Shown one piece after another: positions 35,581 through 44,792 of a stretch of DNA of 64,000 bases (position 1 is the first letter of the stretch; each line of letters starts with the position of its first letter). This DNA is from Oceanobacillus sp. HTM 045 (GTDB taxonomy: Bacteria > Pseudomonadota > Alphaproteobacteria > Rhodobacterales > Rhodobacteraceae). Below the pieces are notes generated by a model. It had not been told where the DNA came from. It did no database searches and saw only the letters and a program-made list of their open reading frames with translations. The DNA is taken from assembly GCA_009733745.1 (NCBI GenBank), contig WNWL01000002.1:558001-622000 (forward strand), given 5' to 3'. Made by a program: the position numbers and the translations under genes.

Positions 35581-35982
35581 TCAGCCCGGAGGGGCGAGGA
35601 TGCTGGCGGCGGAATCGATGTACTTGTGCCCGGCCTCGAGCGCGAGGCGGACGGCGTCGGCCAGCGGCTTGTCGCGCGACTTGGCGAGCTTGACCAGCAG
35701 CGGCAGGTTGGCGCCGTAGATCACCTCGACCGTGTCGTCGTGCATCGCGCCGAGGCAGAGGTTCGACGGCGTGCCGCCGAACATGTCGGTTACAAGCACC
35801 ACGCCCTGGCCGCTGTCGACCGCGGTGACCGCGGCGTCGATCTCGGCCTGTCGCTGGTGCAGGTCGTCCGCCGGGTTGATCGCCACGGCGGCGGTCTGTG
35901 GCATCCGGCCGACGACATGCTCGGTCGCGTCCTTCAGCGCCTCCGCGAGGAGGCCATGCGCCACGATAACTACTCCGATCAT
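35581..35982 (-). CDS. PTS EIIA component of the mannose/fructose (ManX) type
   Basis: 133 residues. The active His is in MIGVVIVAHGLLAEAL (about residue 9), followed by the family block VLVTDMFGGTPSNL. In alphaproteobacteria this EIIA receives phosphate from HPr and signals metabolic state rather than importing sugar. ATG 35982 begins at the conserved hydrophobic strand; the longer reading to 36162 is out of family. 32 bp downstream of rapZ. Confidence 0.93.
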   Translation of the reverse strand: MIGVVIVAHGLLAEALKDATEHVVGRMPQTAAVAINPADDLHQRQAEIDAAVTAVDSGQGVVLVTDMFGGTPSNLCLGAMHDDTVEVIYGANLPLLVKLAKSRDKPLADAVRLALEAGHKYIDSAASILAPPG

Positions 35983-36014
35983 CGCAACCCCTGTTTTGCC
36001 CCACCCACCCCGGG

Positions 36015-37013
36015 TCAGGTCCTGTCCTGCGTGGAGGACAGGCGTTGAGACTCGTGCCGGCGGAGCTCCCGGTGACGGATCGTCACCGGCCACCCGGCCT
36101 TGGATATATGCGCTGCGAGCATTTCCGCCACCGTTACCGAACGGTGGCGTCCCCCCGTGCACCCGAGCGCGACGCAGAAATGCGCCTTGCCCTCCTTCTT
36201 GTAGGCCGGCAGCAGGAGCTCGACCATATCCGACAGTCTGCCGAAGAATGCGTCGAACATCGGGTCGCCGGAGACGTAGTCGCGGATCGCCGCGTCGCGC
36301 CCGTCGAGGCCGCGCAGCTCCGGCTCCCAGTAGGGATTCCGCAGGAAGCGGCAGTCGAGCACCATGTCGGCGTCGTGCGGCGCGCCGAACTTGTAGGAGA
36401 AGGACTGGATCGACACCGCAAGCTCGGGCGCGAGGCCGAGGGCGAAGGTGGTGCCGATCTCGGAGCGGAGCTGGTGCGGGGTCATCGCGGAGGTGTCGAT
36501 GACGAGGTCGGCGCGTTCGCGCACGCCGGCGAGGATCTCGCGCTCGCGGGCGACGCCGGTGGCGACGTCCTCGCCCGGCGCCAGGGGGTGGCGGCGGCGG
36601 GTGGCGGAGAAGCGCCCGGTCAGCGCGGCGTCGGAGCAGTCGAGGAACACCAGCCGCGTGCCGGCGCGCCAGCGGGCGCGGAGCATGTCCACCGCCTCGT
36701 TCAGCGCGCGGGTGGAGAAGCCGCGGGTGCGGCTCTCGATGCCGATGGCGATGGGCCGGCCGTCGCTCTCGGAGGGCTCGACCAGCCGGTCGATCAGCGA
36801 CAGGGGGAAGTTGTTGATCGCCTCGTAGCCGAGGTCCTCCAGCGCGTTGATCACGGTGGTGCGGCCCGCGCCGGACATGCCGGTGACGATGACGACCAGC
36901 GGCGCGGGGCGGCGGGCGGGATCGGGCGTGGAATCTGGGGCGGAAGCGGGATCGGGTTCGGACGCCGGACCCGCGCCCGGCGGAGCCCCCGCGGGATCAC
37001 CGGCATCCGACAT
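36015..37013 (-). CDS. rapZ: RapZ/YvcJ-type RNase adapter and nucleotide-binding protein
   Basis: 332 residues from ATG 37013. A Walker A motif GMSGAGRTT is near residue 46, and Walker B-like and C-terminal RNA-binding features (CTGGRHRSVTVAE, then TIRHRELRR) are present. In E. coli RapZ controls GlmS sRNA turnover; in alphaproteobacteria it travels with hprK. A Pro/Ala/Asp-rich stretch of ~40 residues precedes the Walker motif, longer than usual. ATG 37031 and ATG 37073 are alternative starts, since no candidate has a well-spaced Shine-Dalgarno. Starts close to the hprK stop. Confidence 0.92.
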   Translation of the reverse strand: MSDAGDPAGAPPGAGPASEPDPASAPDSTPDPARRPAPLVVIVTGMSGAGRTTVINALEDLGYEAINNFPLSLIDRLVEPSESDGRPIAIGIESRTRGFSTRALNEAVDMLRARWRAGTRLVFLDCSDAALTGRFSATRRRHPLAPGEDVATGVAREREILAGVRERADLVIDTSAMTPHQLRSEIGTTFALGLAPELAVSIQSFSYKFGAPHDADMVLDCRFLRNPYWEPELRGLDGRDAAIRDYVSGDPMFDAFFGRLSDMVELLLPAYKKEGKAHFCVALGCTGGRHRSVTVAEMLAAHISKAGWPVTIRHRELRRHESQRLSSTQDRT

Positions 37014-37082
37014 CGCCACCATGTCACGCATCCCCTCGCCAATGCTCGGCGGACAGTTCGTGCCCGTGCCCATCGCGCGCGC

Positions 37083-37532
37083 TTACCCGGCCTGCGGCAG
37101 GAAGTCGGGCCCGAGGCGCGCCTCGGCGCTGAGCGCCGCCGCGAGTCGGGCCGCACGCGCGGTTCCCCCGGCCATCGACAGTACCGGAACGGCGCATCCG
37201 AGCAAGTCCCGCACCCGGTGTTCGGGCACGCGCTCGGGTTCCTCCGTGTCGAGGTCGGCGATCAGGTCGAGCGATGCGGCGCGGTGGGCCATGCGCAGGA
37301 TGCCGATGCCGCGGGCCTCGATCAGGCCGGCGAGGCGCTCGGGCGCGCGCATCTCGATGGCGCCGCCGCGCGCCTCGGCCTCGACCATGTCGTCGGCGAC
37401 CAGCACCGCGCCCAGCGCGATCAGTTCCAGCGCCAGCGTGGACTTGCCGCTGCCCGGCGCACCGGTGATCAGCAGCCCCCTGCCCCCGAGCGCGACCGCG
37501 CTGCCGGAGAGAAGCTGCGGGCCGTCACTCAT
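37083..37532 (-). CDS. hprK: HPr kinase/phosphorylase, short C-terminal-domain form
   Basis: 149 residues, only the catalytic half of Gram-positive HprK (about 310). The P-loop is GAPGSGKST (near residue 24) and the HprK signature follows (VADDMVEAEA). The short form is normal in alphaproteobacteria. It should phosphorylate the Ser of HPr in response to metabolites. Its ATG at 37532 is the last of five tandem units, each with a Shine-Dalgarno and ATGA, lying between it and chvG. Confidence 0.9.
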   Translation of the reverse strand: MSDGPQLLSGSAVALGGRGLLITGAPGSGKSTLALELIALGAVLVADDMVEAEARGGAIEMRAPERLAGLIEARGIGILRMAHRAASLDLIADLDTEEPERVPEHRVRDLLGCAVPVLSMAGGTARAARLAAALSAEARLGPDFLPQAG

Positions 37533-37603
37533 GGAAACTCCGGCTCATGGCAACCCCGTTTCATGGAAGCCCCAACTCATGGCAACTCCTCATGGCAACT
37601 CCA
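37530..37603 (-). repeat. Five tandem 13-16-bp units carrying SD and ATGA between chvG and hprK
   Basis: Read on the minus strand, a unit of the form GGAGTTGCCATGA recurs with ATGs at 37593, 37580, 37564, 37548 and 37532 (steps of 13, 16, 16 and 16 bp). Each unit has GGAG or GGGG 5-6 nt before an ATG that overlaps a TGA. The first overlaps the chvG stop (TGA 37590-37592) and the last is the hprK start. Because 16 is not a multiple of 3, successive ATGs fall in different frames. Confidence 0.85.
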
Positions 37604-39320
37604 CGATGAAGCGGGCGCCGCGCGGCGACGCGCCCGGCGGGTCGCCCGGTTCGCGCACGTTCTCGGCGTAGATCTTGCCGCCATGCGCCTGGATGACCTG
37701 CTTGGAGATCGACAGGCCCAGGCCGGAATGGTTGCCGAAGCCCTGCGCCTCGGGGCGCTCGGTGTAGAACCGCTCGAAGATGGTCTCGATGTTGTCCTCG
37801 GGGATGCCGGGGCCCTGGTCGCTGACCGACACCCGCACGCCGCCGCCGGACAGCTTCTCGCCCTTCACGGTGATGGTCGAGCCCTCGGGCGAGAACGACA
37901 CCGCGTTGTCGAGCAGGTTGGCGAAGACCTGGCCGAGCCGGCTCTCCAGTCCGCGGGCGTGGAACTTGCCCGGCGGCAGGTCGAGTTCGACCGAGACGCC
38001 GCGGCTCTCGCCGTCGTTGCGGGAGACCTCGGCCAGCATGGAGATCAGGTTGCCGAGGTCGAAGCGCTGCATCTCCTCGCGGACCAGCTCGGCGTCGAGC
38101 CGGGAGGCGTTGGAGATGTCGGTGACCAGCCGGTCCATCCGGCCGACGTCCTTCTTGATGACCTCGAGCAGGCGGGCGCGCTGCTCGTCGGTCTTGGCGA
38201 AGGCCATCGTCTCGACCGCGGAGCGCAGCGATGTCAGCGGGTTCTTGATCTCGTGCGCCACGTCGGCCGCGAAGCTCTCGATCGCCTCGATCCGGGCCAC
38301 CAGCGCCTCGGTCATGCGCCTGAGCGCGCCGGAGAGATAGCCGATCTCGTCCGACCGCCAGGTCATGTCGGGGATCTCGATGCGCGAGGCGTTGAGCGGC
38401 ACGTTGCCCTGCTGCAGCCCCTCCTCCGAGGCGCGGGCGAGCTTCTGGATCGGCCGGGCAATGGTGTTGGCCAGCAGCACCGAGAGCGCCACCGAGACGA
38501 TGGTGGCGACGATGAACACGCGCAGGATGGCGATGCGCTCGCCGCGGACGATCTCGTTGATGTCGCCGCCCTCGGTCGAGAGCACCAGCGCGCCGAGCAC
38601 GGTCTTGAACTGCTTGATCGGTATGGCGACCGAGACGATCAGCTCGCCGTCGGAATTGACCCGGACGGCGTGCTCGACCTTGCCGCGAAGCGCGGCCAGA
38701 ACCTCCGGATCCTCCGAGATGCCGCCCGTGGGCACCTCGCGGTAAAGCTCGGGGTTGCCGCGCAGCCAGGAGATGGCGTCGTCGTAGACCCGCTCGACCC
38801 ATGTCAGCGCACCGGTCTCGCGCTCCTGCCCGATGGGGGGCAGCGGGCGCACGTCGATGCGCGAGCCGCCGATGGTGAGCGAGCGGGTGTCGCCGGTAAG
38901 CCGGGCGCGGGCGTTGAACACCTGCGCGCGCACGCCGGTCGGCTGGACGAGGCGGTTGAGCACCACGTTGGCGCGGATCGGCTCGTAGGTCGGCCCGTCG
39001 ACCTCGGCCGAGACGCCGGGATCGCCCGGCATCACCGCGGCGGCCTCGGCGATTCCGATGGCGATGATCTCGCCCTGCGTGCGCATGGCGAGGACGCGCT
39101 GCTCGATCAGGCCGGAGCGGAACTGGTTGAGGTAGAGGACGCCGGCGACGAGGAAGGCGAGGCCGATCAGGTTGAAGAAGATGATGCGGCGCTGGAGCGA
39201 GGAGAAGGGCGCAGACTGGATCAGCCCGCGGACGATGCGCCCGCGGGTTTCCGTCGGCCTCGGCTTGCCGTCGAGGCCGACCGGGCCGTCATGATGCCCG
39301 CCGTCCAGTCGGACTTCCAT
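37590..39320 (-). CDS. chvG: Sensor histidine kinase of the ChvG/ExoS type
   Basis: 576 residues: short cytoplasmic N-terminus, a membrane helix (about 44-66), a large periplasmic sensor region, a second membrane helix near residue 275 and HAMP. HisKA follows with the phospho-His in FAADVAHEIKNPLTSL (near 356), then HATPase_c (DNAVSFSPEGS, GPGIPEDN, GLGLSISKQV). In relatives it senses acid or envelope stress and controls exopolysaccharide and motility. Downstream of chvI. Its stop codon lies in the tandem start-codon repeat before hprK. Confidence 0.93.
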   Translation of the reverse strand: MEVRLDGGHHDGPVGLDGKPRPTETRGRIVRGLIQSAPFSSLQRRIIFFNLIGLAFLVAGVLYLNQFRSGLIEQRVLAMRTQGEIIAIGIAEAAAVMPGDPGVSAEVDGPTYEPIRANVVLNRLVQPTGVRAQVFNARARLTGDTRSLTIGGSRIDVRPLPPIGQERETGALTWVERVYDDAISWLRGNPELYREVPTGGISEDPEVLAALRGKVEHAVRVNSDGELIVSVAIPIKQFKTVLGALVLSTEGGDINEIVRGERIAILRVFIVATIVSVALSVLLANTIARPIQKLARASEEGLQQGNVPLNASRIEIPDMTWRSDEIGYLSGALRRMTEALVARIEAIESFAADVAHEIKNPLTSLRSAVETMAFAKTDEQRARLLEVIKKDVGRMDRLVTDISNASRLDAELVREEMQRFDLGNLISMLAEVSRNDGESRGVSVELDLPPGKFHARGLESRLGQVFANLLDNAVSFSPEGSTITVKGEKLSGGGVRVSVSDQGPGIPEDNIETIFERFYTERPEAQGFGNHSGLGLSISKQVIQAHGGKIYAENVREPGDPPGASPRGARFIVELP

Positions 39321-39403
39321 GCGCGACCCCTAGACCTCCACCAGACAGCGCACCCGAAATCGCACCATGTCCTGCACTGCGTCTCGCACCCTCACGACCA
39401 CGG

Positions 39404-40105
39404 CTAGACTTCCCGGTACCGGTAGCCCACCCCGTAGAGCGTCTCGATGGAATTGAAGTTGTCGTTCACGTCGCGGAACTTCTTGCGGATGCGCTTGATG
39501 TGGCTGTCGATGGTGCGGTCGTCGACATAGACCTGGTCGTCATAGGCGGCGTCCATCAGCTGGTCGCGCGACTTGACGAAGCCCGGCCGCTGCGCCAGCG
39601 CCTGCAGGATCAGGAACTCGGTGACGGTCAGCGTCACCGGCTCGCCCTCCCAGGTGCAGGAGTGGCGCATCGGGTCCATCTCCAGCTTGCCGCGGCGGAT
39701 CACCTTCTCGGCCTCGGTGCGCTCCACGTTCGGCTCGGCGGCCAGTTCGCGGCGGCGCAGCACGGCGCGGATGCGCTCGACGAGGAGGCGCTGGGAGAAG
39801 GGCTTGCGGACGAAGTCGTCGGCGCCCATGCGCAGGCCCATCAGCTCGTCGATCTCCTCGTCCTTCGAGGTCAGGAAGATCACCGGCATGTCGGTCTTGA
39901 GGCGCAGGCGGCGCAGCAGCTCCATCCCGTCCATCCGGGGCATCTTGATGTCGAGCACGGCCATGTCGGGCTCTGTCTGGCTGAGCGCCGAGAGCGCGGA
40001 GGCCCCGTCGGTATAGGTGCGGACCTCGTAGCCCTCGCTTTCCAGAAGGATCGAGACCGAAGTGAGAATGTTGCGGTCGTCGTCGACCAGAGCAATCGTC
40101 GCCAT
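39404..40105 (-). CDS. chvI: Response regulator ChvI (OmpR family)
   Basis: 233 residues. The receiver domain has the phosphoacceptor Asp in [11 protein letters not shown] (near residue 53) and the conserved Lys in VRKPFSQRL. The C-terminal winged helix ends [10 protein letters not shown], as in ChvI. ATG 40105 is chosen because AAAAGGGG lies 6 bp upstream; the ORF could be extended to 40156, but without family support. First gene of the transcript that continues through chvG, hprK, rapZ, EIIA and ptsH. Confidence 0.94.
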   Translation of the reverse strand: MATIALVDDDRNILTSVSILLESEGYEVRTYTDGASALSALSQTEPDMAVLDIKMPRMDGMELLRRLRLKTDMPVIFLTSKDEEIDELMGLRMGADDFVRKPFSQRLLVERIRAVLRRRELAAEPNVERTEAEKVIRRGKLEMDPMRHSCTWEGEPVTLTVTEFLILQALAQRPGFVKSRDQLMDAAYDDQVYVDDRTIDSHIKRIRKKFRDVNDNFNSIETLYGVGYRYREV

Positions 40106-40304
40106 CAAGCTACCCCTTTTATCCGTGCCTTCCTGCCCGGTACCCCGGACCGTCACTCCCGCATGGAGTGCGGACCAAACTTGAACGCGTGCGGCTCTTC
40201 CGCAGTGACTTTTCCCTCAGGGCGTCGCGACTTGCAGAATATAGCGTACCGCACTCTTCCATGTACGTTATATTGCCGCCGATCAAGGCGGGAATAGGTC
40301 TGCC

Positions 40305-41072
40305 TTGTGCCCATTCTGCCGCAGATTTGGGCGCAACCCGCGGGAAAACGGCAGGCGGGTTCGGGGGTTAGCGGGAGGCCTGGATATCGTTGTAGCGGGG
40401 ATCGACGGCTGCCGGTCCGGCTGGGTCTGCGTGGCCGGGAAGCCGGGCGGCTGGGCCGCAGAACGACACCCGGACTTCGCGTCCGCGATGGATGCGCTGA
40501 CCGGCTGCGCGGCGGTGCTGGTGGACATGCCGATCGGGTTCGCGTCGGGCCCGCCGGGCCGCGCGGTCGAGAAGGTCGCGCGGAAGGCGATCGGGCCGCG
40601 GCGCTCCTCGGTGTTCGAGCCGCCGCTGCGCCCGGCGCTCGCCGCGGCCACGCAGGACGAGGCGACGCGGCTCAACCGGGCGGCGGGCGGCGGCGGCATC
40701 TCGGCGCAGTGTTTCCACATCATCCGGCGGATGCGCGAGATCGACGGCTGGATCACGCCGGAGCGGCAGGCCCGCGTGATGGAGGGGCACCCGGAATTTG
40801 CCTTCCGCACGCTGGCGGGGCGGGTGCTGGCGCACCCCAAGCGCAAGGCCGAGGGGCGGGCGGAGCGGGCGAGCCTGCTGACATGGGCGGGGTTCGACCT
40901 CGCCGCGCTGGAGGCGGCGCGCAGGGCGCTCGGCGGCATCGCGCCGGACGACCTGCTGGATGCCTGCGTCCTCGCCCATGCTGCGTGGCGGGTTGCCAAC
41001 GGCGTGGCGGAGCGGATACCTGCGGTCCCCGGAACCGATGCGAGGGGGCTCAGGATGGAGATGTGGGCTTGA
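40305..41072 (+). CDS. DUF429 family protein (predicted RNase H-like fold)
   Basis: The domain begins near 40380 with VAGIDGCRSGWVCV, which matches the DUF429 opening (GIDGCR.GW). Further family blocks are VDMPIGF, RRSSVFEPPLRPAL and HPEFAFR, ending with DDLLDACVLAHAAWR. The start is unclear: no ATG or GTG lies near the domain. TTG 40305 opens the frame 25 codons early, and a CTG at 40380 follows GGGAGG by only one base. The gene overlaps the next by 10 bp. Function unknown, though acidic residues fit a nuclease fold. Confidence 0.8.
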   Translation: MCPFCRRFGRNPRENGRRVRGLAGGLDIVVAGIDGCRSGWVCVAGKPGGWAAERHPDFASAMDALTGCAAVLVDMPIGFASGPPGRAVEKVARKAIGPRRSSVFEPPLRPALAAATQDEATRLNRAAGGGGISAQCFHIIRRMREIDGWITPERQARVMEGHPEFAFRTLAGRVLAHPKRKAEGRAERASLLTWAGFDLAALEAARRALGGIAPDDLLDACVLAHAAWRVANGVAERIPAVPGTDARGLRMEMWA

Positions 41073-42523
41073 AGCCGGCGGTCGCCTGCGGACACGCGGT
41101 GACCCGCGACGCCGCCGTCGCCGTGCTGGAGGCGGGCGGCAGCGCGGTGGACGCCGCAATGGGCGCCGCCTTCGCGGCGATGGTGGCGGAGCCGGTGCTG
41201 GCGGGGCTGCTCGGCGGCGGGTTCCTGATGATCCGCGAGGCGGAGGGACGCTGCCACCTGCTCGACGCCTTCGTCGAGACCCCGCTCGCCAAGCGCCCCG
41301 AGCACGAGCTGGACTTCCACGGCATCGACGCCGATTTCGGCACCACCATGCAGGGCTTCATGATCGGCGCCGGCGCGATCGCCACGCCCGGGCTGGTGCC
41401 GGGGCTGGCGGAGGCCCATGCGCGGTTCGGGCGGGTGCCGCTCTCCGAGATCGTCGCGCCGGCGGTCCGGGCCGCGCGGGAGGGGGTGGCGGTGAGCCCG
41501 TTCCAGGCGCAGCTTGCCGAGATCGTCGCGCCGATCCTGACCGCGACGCCGGCGGCGACGGCACTGTCCTGCGACGGCGAGGGCAAGCTCCTCCGTGCGG
41601 GCACGCGCCTGCGCAACGCCGATCTCGCGGACGTGCTGGAGGTGATGGGCGCGGAGGGACCGCGCTTCGTCACCGAGGGCGAGGTCGCGGCGGCGCTGCT
41701 GGAGCTCTGCCGCGCGGGCGGGCACCTGACGCGGGACGACCTGCGCCGCTACCGCCCCGAATGGCGCGTACCGCTGCTGGCCACGCGGGAGACGCGGGCG
41801 GGCAAGGCGCGGGTCTGGCTGAACCCGGAGCCCTCGCTCGGCGGGCCGGTGATCGCCCGCATCCTCGGTGCCGCCCCGCACGCGCCGCGGCCGGAGACGC
41901 TCGCGGGGATTTTCGAGGGGGCGCAGGAGACGTCCGGGGATGCGCCCGAGAACCCGCCCGCCAACCCACCGGCCCGGCGGGGCACCACCCATGTCTCTGT
42001 GATCGACGCGCAGGGCATGGCGGCGGCGCTGACGCTATCCAACGGCGAGGGCTGCGGGCACATCCTGCCGGGCACGGGCATCATGCCGAACAACATGCTT
42101 GGCGAGACCGCGCTGGTGCCGGATGGCTGGCACACATGGGCGCCCGGCATCCGCCTCGCCTCGATGATGGCCCCGGCCGCGATCGACTGGCCGGACGGGC
42201 GCGCGGTGCTGCTGGGCTCGGGCGGGTCGAACCGGATCGCCACGGCGATCTCGCAGGTGGTGCTGAACCTGACCGACCGCGCCATGCCGCTGGCCGACGC
42301 CATCGAGGCGCCGCGGCTGCACTGGGAGCCTGAGACCGGCGAGGTCGACATCGAGGACCTGTTCGCGCCAAAGGACCGCGAGGCGCTGCTCGCCGCGCAT
42401 CCGGAGGCGCGGCTCTGGGCCGACCGGTCGATGTTCTTCGGCGGCGTCCACGCGGTGATGCGCGAGGCCCGCGGCGGCACGCTGGCCGCGGGCGACCCGC
42501 GGCGGGACGGGGCGGTGGCCTGA
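41063..42523 (+). CDS. ggt: Gamma-glutamyltransferase family protein
   Basis: 486 residues from GTG 41063 (AGGATGGAG upstream); TTG 41069 is an alternative. It has the Ntn-hydrolase organisation of GGT: a large-subunit part with SAVDAAMGAAFAAMVAEP, autocleavage at the Thr of RRGTTHVSVID (near residue 310), and a small-subunit part with MLGE and a GSGGSNRI oxyanion block in place of the usual GSPGG. No signal peptide is visible, so it is probably cytosolic, unlike periplasmic GGT. A role in glutathione or gamma-glutamyl-compound cleavage is inferred. Confidence 0.85.
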   Translation: MGLKPAVACGHAVTRDAAVAVLEAGGSAVDAAMGAAFAAMVAEPVLAGLLGGGFLMIREAEGRCHLLDAFVETPLAKRPEHELDFHGIDADFGTTMQGFMIGAGAIATPGLVPGLAEAHARFGRVPLSEIVAPAVRAAREGVAVSPFQAQLAEIVAPILTATPAATALSCDGEGKLLRAGTRLRNADLADVLEVMGAEGPRFVTEGEVAAALLELCRAGGHLTRDDLRRYRPEWRVPLLATRETRAGKARVWLNPEPSLGGPVIARILGAAPHAPRPETLAGIFEGAQETSGDAPENPPANPPARRGTTHVSVIDAQGMAAALTLSNGEGCGHILPGTGIMPNNMLGETALVPDGWHTWAPGIRLASMMAPAAIDWPDGRAVLLGSGGSNRIATAISQVVLNLTDRAMPLADAIEAPRLHWEPETGEVDIEDLFAPKDREALLAAHPEARLWADRSMFFGGVHAVMREARGGTLAAGDPRRDGAVA

Positions 42524-42695
42524 ACCTGTTGATATGGCTTGGCCGGGGGACACGCTTTTTGCGCTGCATGGGCGGTTGGAGCGGGTCGGGTTCAGCCCTC
42601 GCGGTGGTCCGCGTGTTCGTTCGTGTAGAACTTCAGTTGAGGCCGATTGGGCAGTTGGCCGCTGGGTGGCAGGTCTTTGGGAATGGCACTCCGAT

Positions 42696-42865
42696 CAGCC
42701 ACAGCCCGGGCGACCAGCCCGGGCCACGTCCGGCCCTCCCGGGGGCCGGGCGTTCTGCAACGCTGCAAGGTGATTTGATGGCGGGAGGGGTTGCGGGGAT
42801 AAATCAAGCAGACCCGGTGAAGCGCCACGCCCGTCCAGGGCCGGTCATGTCCCTCCGCGCTGACC
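42696..42865 (+). repeat. Structured intergenic repeat, copy B
   Basis: Second copy of the ~170-bp element. Helices: hairpin CCCGGGC/GCCCGGG (42705-42711, 42717-42723), 8-bp long-range stem CCGGCCCT/AGGGCCGG (42730-42737, 42837-42844), nested CGGGCGT/ACGCCCG (42747-42753, 42827-42833), and an apical stem around the ATAAATCAAGCA loop. It lies in the 375-bp gap between the converging ggt and TauE genes. The rest of that gap (42524-42695) holds no supported gene. Confidence 0.85.
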
Positions 42866-42898
42866 CTACAAGACTGGGGCCGGGATGTAGACCGCCCC

Positions 42899-43672
42899 TT
42901 AAAACAGCGCCCGCCGCAGCAGGTTCAGCCCGGCGAGGCAGAGCACCACCAGCGTTACCCTCCGGAACACCTGCTGGTTCATCCGGTCCTGCACCTGCAG
43001 GCCGAGCCACATGCCGGCGAGCATCGGCAGGATCAGCACCAGCGAAACCGTCAGCGTCGCGGTGTTGAGGATGCCGGTCAGCAGGTGCGCCGGGACCAGC
43101 AGCACCGATCCGGCGAGGAAGTTGAAGCCCTGCGCGCGGATCCGGTCGGTCTTGCCGAGCTCCAGCGCGATGAACAGGAACAGCACCGGCGGGCCCCAGA
43201 TCGAGGTCAGCCCGGCGAGAACACCGGCGCCGATGCCGACCGCGCCCTCCACGAGCGGGAACGGCCCGCCGGAGAGGCGCGGCGACCAGCCGGCGAGTTG
43301 CAGCACCGCGGCAGTCGAGACCAGCAGGCCGAGGAACAGGATCAGCCCTTCCGACGAGATCTCGGTGACCAGCGCGGCGGAGAGCGGGATGGTCGCGACC
43401 ATCGCCGCGTTCAGGAGCCAGAATCGCCGCGCCGTCTGCACCGCCGGGCCGACGCCCTGCCGCAGCACCTGCCAGAAATTGCCGATCACCGTGGGCAGGA
43501 TCAGCAGCGCGACCACGTCCTGCCCCGCGAGGAAGGCGCCGAGCCCGCCGGCGGCGACCATCGGCATGCCGAAGCCCACCGCGCCCTTCACCGCGCCGGC
43601 GAGGAACATGATCGCGCAGGCCAGCGCGAAGGTCGCGGGCGGCATCAGGTCGAGGGCGGCTGAGAGGTCCAA
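42899..43672 (-). CDS. Sulfite exporter TauE/SafE family protein
   Basis: 257 residues with about 8 membrane helices. The family opening is AIMFLAGAVKGAVGFGMPMVAAGGLG, with the repeat echo at GAGVLAGLTSIWGPPVLFLFI. TSUP permeases export or import organosulfur or C2 compounds; the substrate here is unknown. The 257-bp segment upstream (43673-43929) contains no gene I can support. A second TSUP protein is encoded at 56472. Confidence 0.88.
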   Translation of the reverse strand: MDLSAALDLMPPATFALACAIMFLAGAVKGAVGFGMPMVAAGGLGAFLAGQDVVALLILPTVIGNFWQVLRQGVGPAVQTARRFWLLNAAMVATIPLSAALVTEISSEGLILFLGLLVSTAAVLQLAGWSPRLSGGPFPLVEGAVGIGAGVLAGLTSIWGPPVLFLFIALELGKTDRIRAQGFNFLAGSVLLVPAHLLTGILNTATLTVSLVLILPMLAGMWLGLQVQDRMNQQVFRRVTLVVLCLAGLNLLRRALF

Positions 43673-43929
43673 GGCGGGTAACGGGCGTGTCTGCTGGCGG
43701 GAGTGCAGGAGGTTTCCCTGCCCTACCCCGTCCCGCCGCGAAAGTCCCGCCTTTCAATGCGCCGCGACGGGCCGCGGGCCCGTGGCGGACCGCCCGCCCG
43801 CGGCGGGTGGCTGGCAGCAGGGCACCTGGCGGGCAAGGGGCGGCCACGGACGCGAGGGGTGCCGGGCGCCGCGGGCGGAGAGGCGGCCAGTGGCGGGAGA
43901 CCCGGCGCGGCGCTCTCTTCAGGCGGGTT

Positions 43930-44733
43930 TCAGGCGAAATCCAGCGTGATCTTCCCGAAGGGGCCGAAGCTGGCTTCGAGATGCGAGCCGGGCGCGACCG
44001 GTTGCGAGCGGGTGGAGGAGCCGGTGAGAACCACGTCGCCCGCCTCGATCCGGCCGCCGAGGCCGTCGATCTCGGCCAGCCGGTTGGCGAGCCATGCCAG
44101 CGGCGCTGCGGGGTGGCCCATCACGTCGCCGCTGATGCCGGCGAGGGCCTCGCCATCGGTGGTGATCTCGACGGGGACGCGGTCCAGCCCGTCGGTCTCC
44201 GGCGGCAGCGCGATGTCGCCCAGCACCACCAGCCCGGCGCCGGCGTTGTCGGCGATGGAATCCACCGCCTTCGCCCGCATCGCGCCGACGCGGCTGTCGA
44301 TCACCTCGATGGCAGCGCGGACCTCCCTCGTCGCGGCGAGCGCGTCGTCGAGGGTCACGCCCGGCCCCTCCAGCGGACGGGCCATGACGAAGGCGAGTTC
44401 CGGCTCGACGCGGGTGTCGCTCAGGCCGCTCACGGGCACCGGCGCGTCGGCGGGGACGAACATGTGGGCCATGAGCTGGCCGAAATCGGGGCCGTCCATG
44501 CCGTACATCTGCTGCATCGCCCCGGAGGTGAAGCCGATCTTGTGGCCGGTCGGGCGGGCACCCGCGGCGATCATCAGGTCCACGAAGCGGCGGCGGATGC
44601 GGTAGGCATCGGCGAAGTTGAAGCGGGTCTCCTCGCTCGGGGGCGTGGTGCCGCTACCGTCGCGCGCCGCGAGGTGGAGGCGCGCGGCAAGTTCGGCATG
44701 GGCCGCCGAGTCGAGCATCGGTCTCCCGGTCAT
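43930..44733 (-). CDS. Fumarylacetoacetate hydrolase-fold protein, 2-keto-4-pentenoate hydratase-like
   Basis: 267 residues. The blocks GHKIGFTS, VEPELAFVM (Glu-x-Glu metal ligands) and LTGSSTRSQPVAPGS are those of MhpD/XylJ-type hydratases in the FAH superfamily. It probably hydrates a 2-hydroxy-dienoate in an aromatic-degradation or related route, but no partner genes are present. ATG 44733 is chosen for its GGGAG Shine-Dalgarno. Divergent from agmatine deiminase with 59 bp between, a shared promoter region. Confidence 0.87.
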   Translation of the reverse strand: MTGRPMLDSAAHAELAARLHLAARDGSGTTPPSEETRFNFADAYRIRRRFVDLMIAAGARPTGHKIGFTSGAMQQMYGMDGPDFGQLMAHMFVPADAPVPVSGLSDTRVEPELAFVMARPLEGPGVTLDDALAATREVRAAIEVIDSRVGAMRAKAVDSIADNAGAGLVVLGDIALPPETDGLDRVPVEITTDGEALAGISGDVMGHPAAPLAWLANRLAEIDGLGGRIEAGDVVLTGSSTRSQPVAPGSHLEASFGPFGKITLDFA

Positions 44734-44792
44734 TGCGCGTCTCCCTCCCATGCCGCACCTTCTGACGCGCAGGACTGTAGCGGCCGCGGGAG

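Noticed and set aside
36045-39407. An 1120-codon plus-strand open frame
   Set aside because: It runs antisense across rapZ, hprK and chvG, with His/Asp/Arg-rich low-complexity sequence, and each minus-strand gene has clear motifs.
40307-42523. One 738-codon gene joining DUF429 and ggt regions
   Set aside because: Its first 250 codons are the out-of-frame shadow of the DUF429 gene; GGT homology starts only at about 41063.
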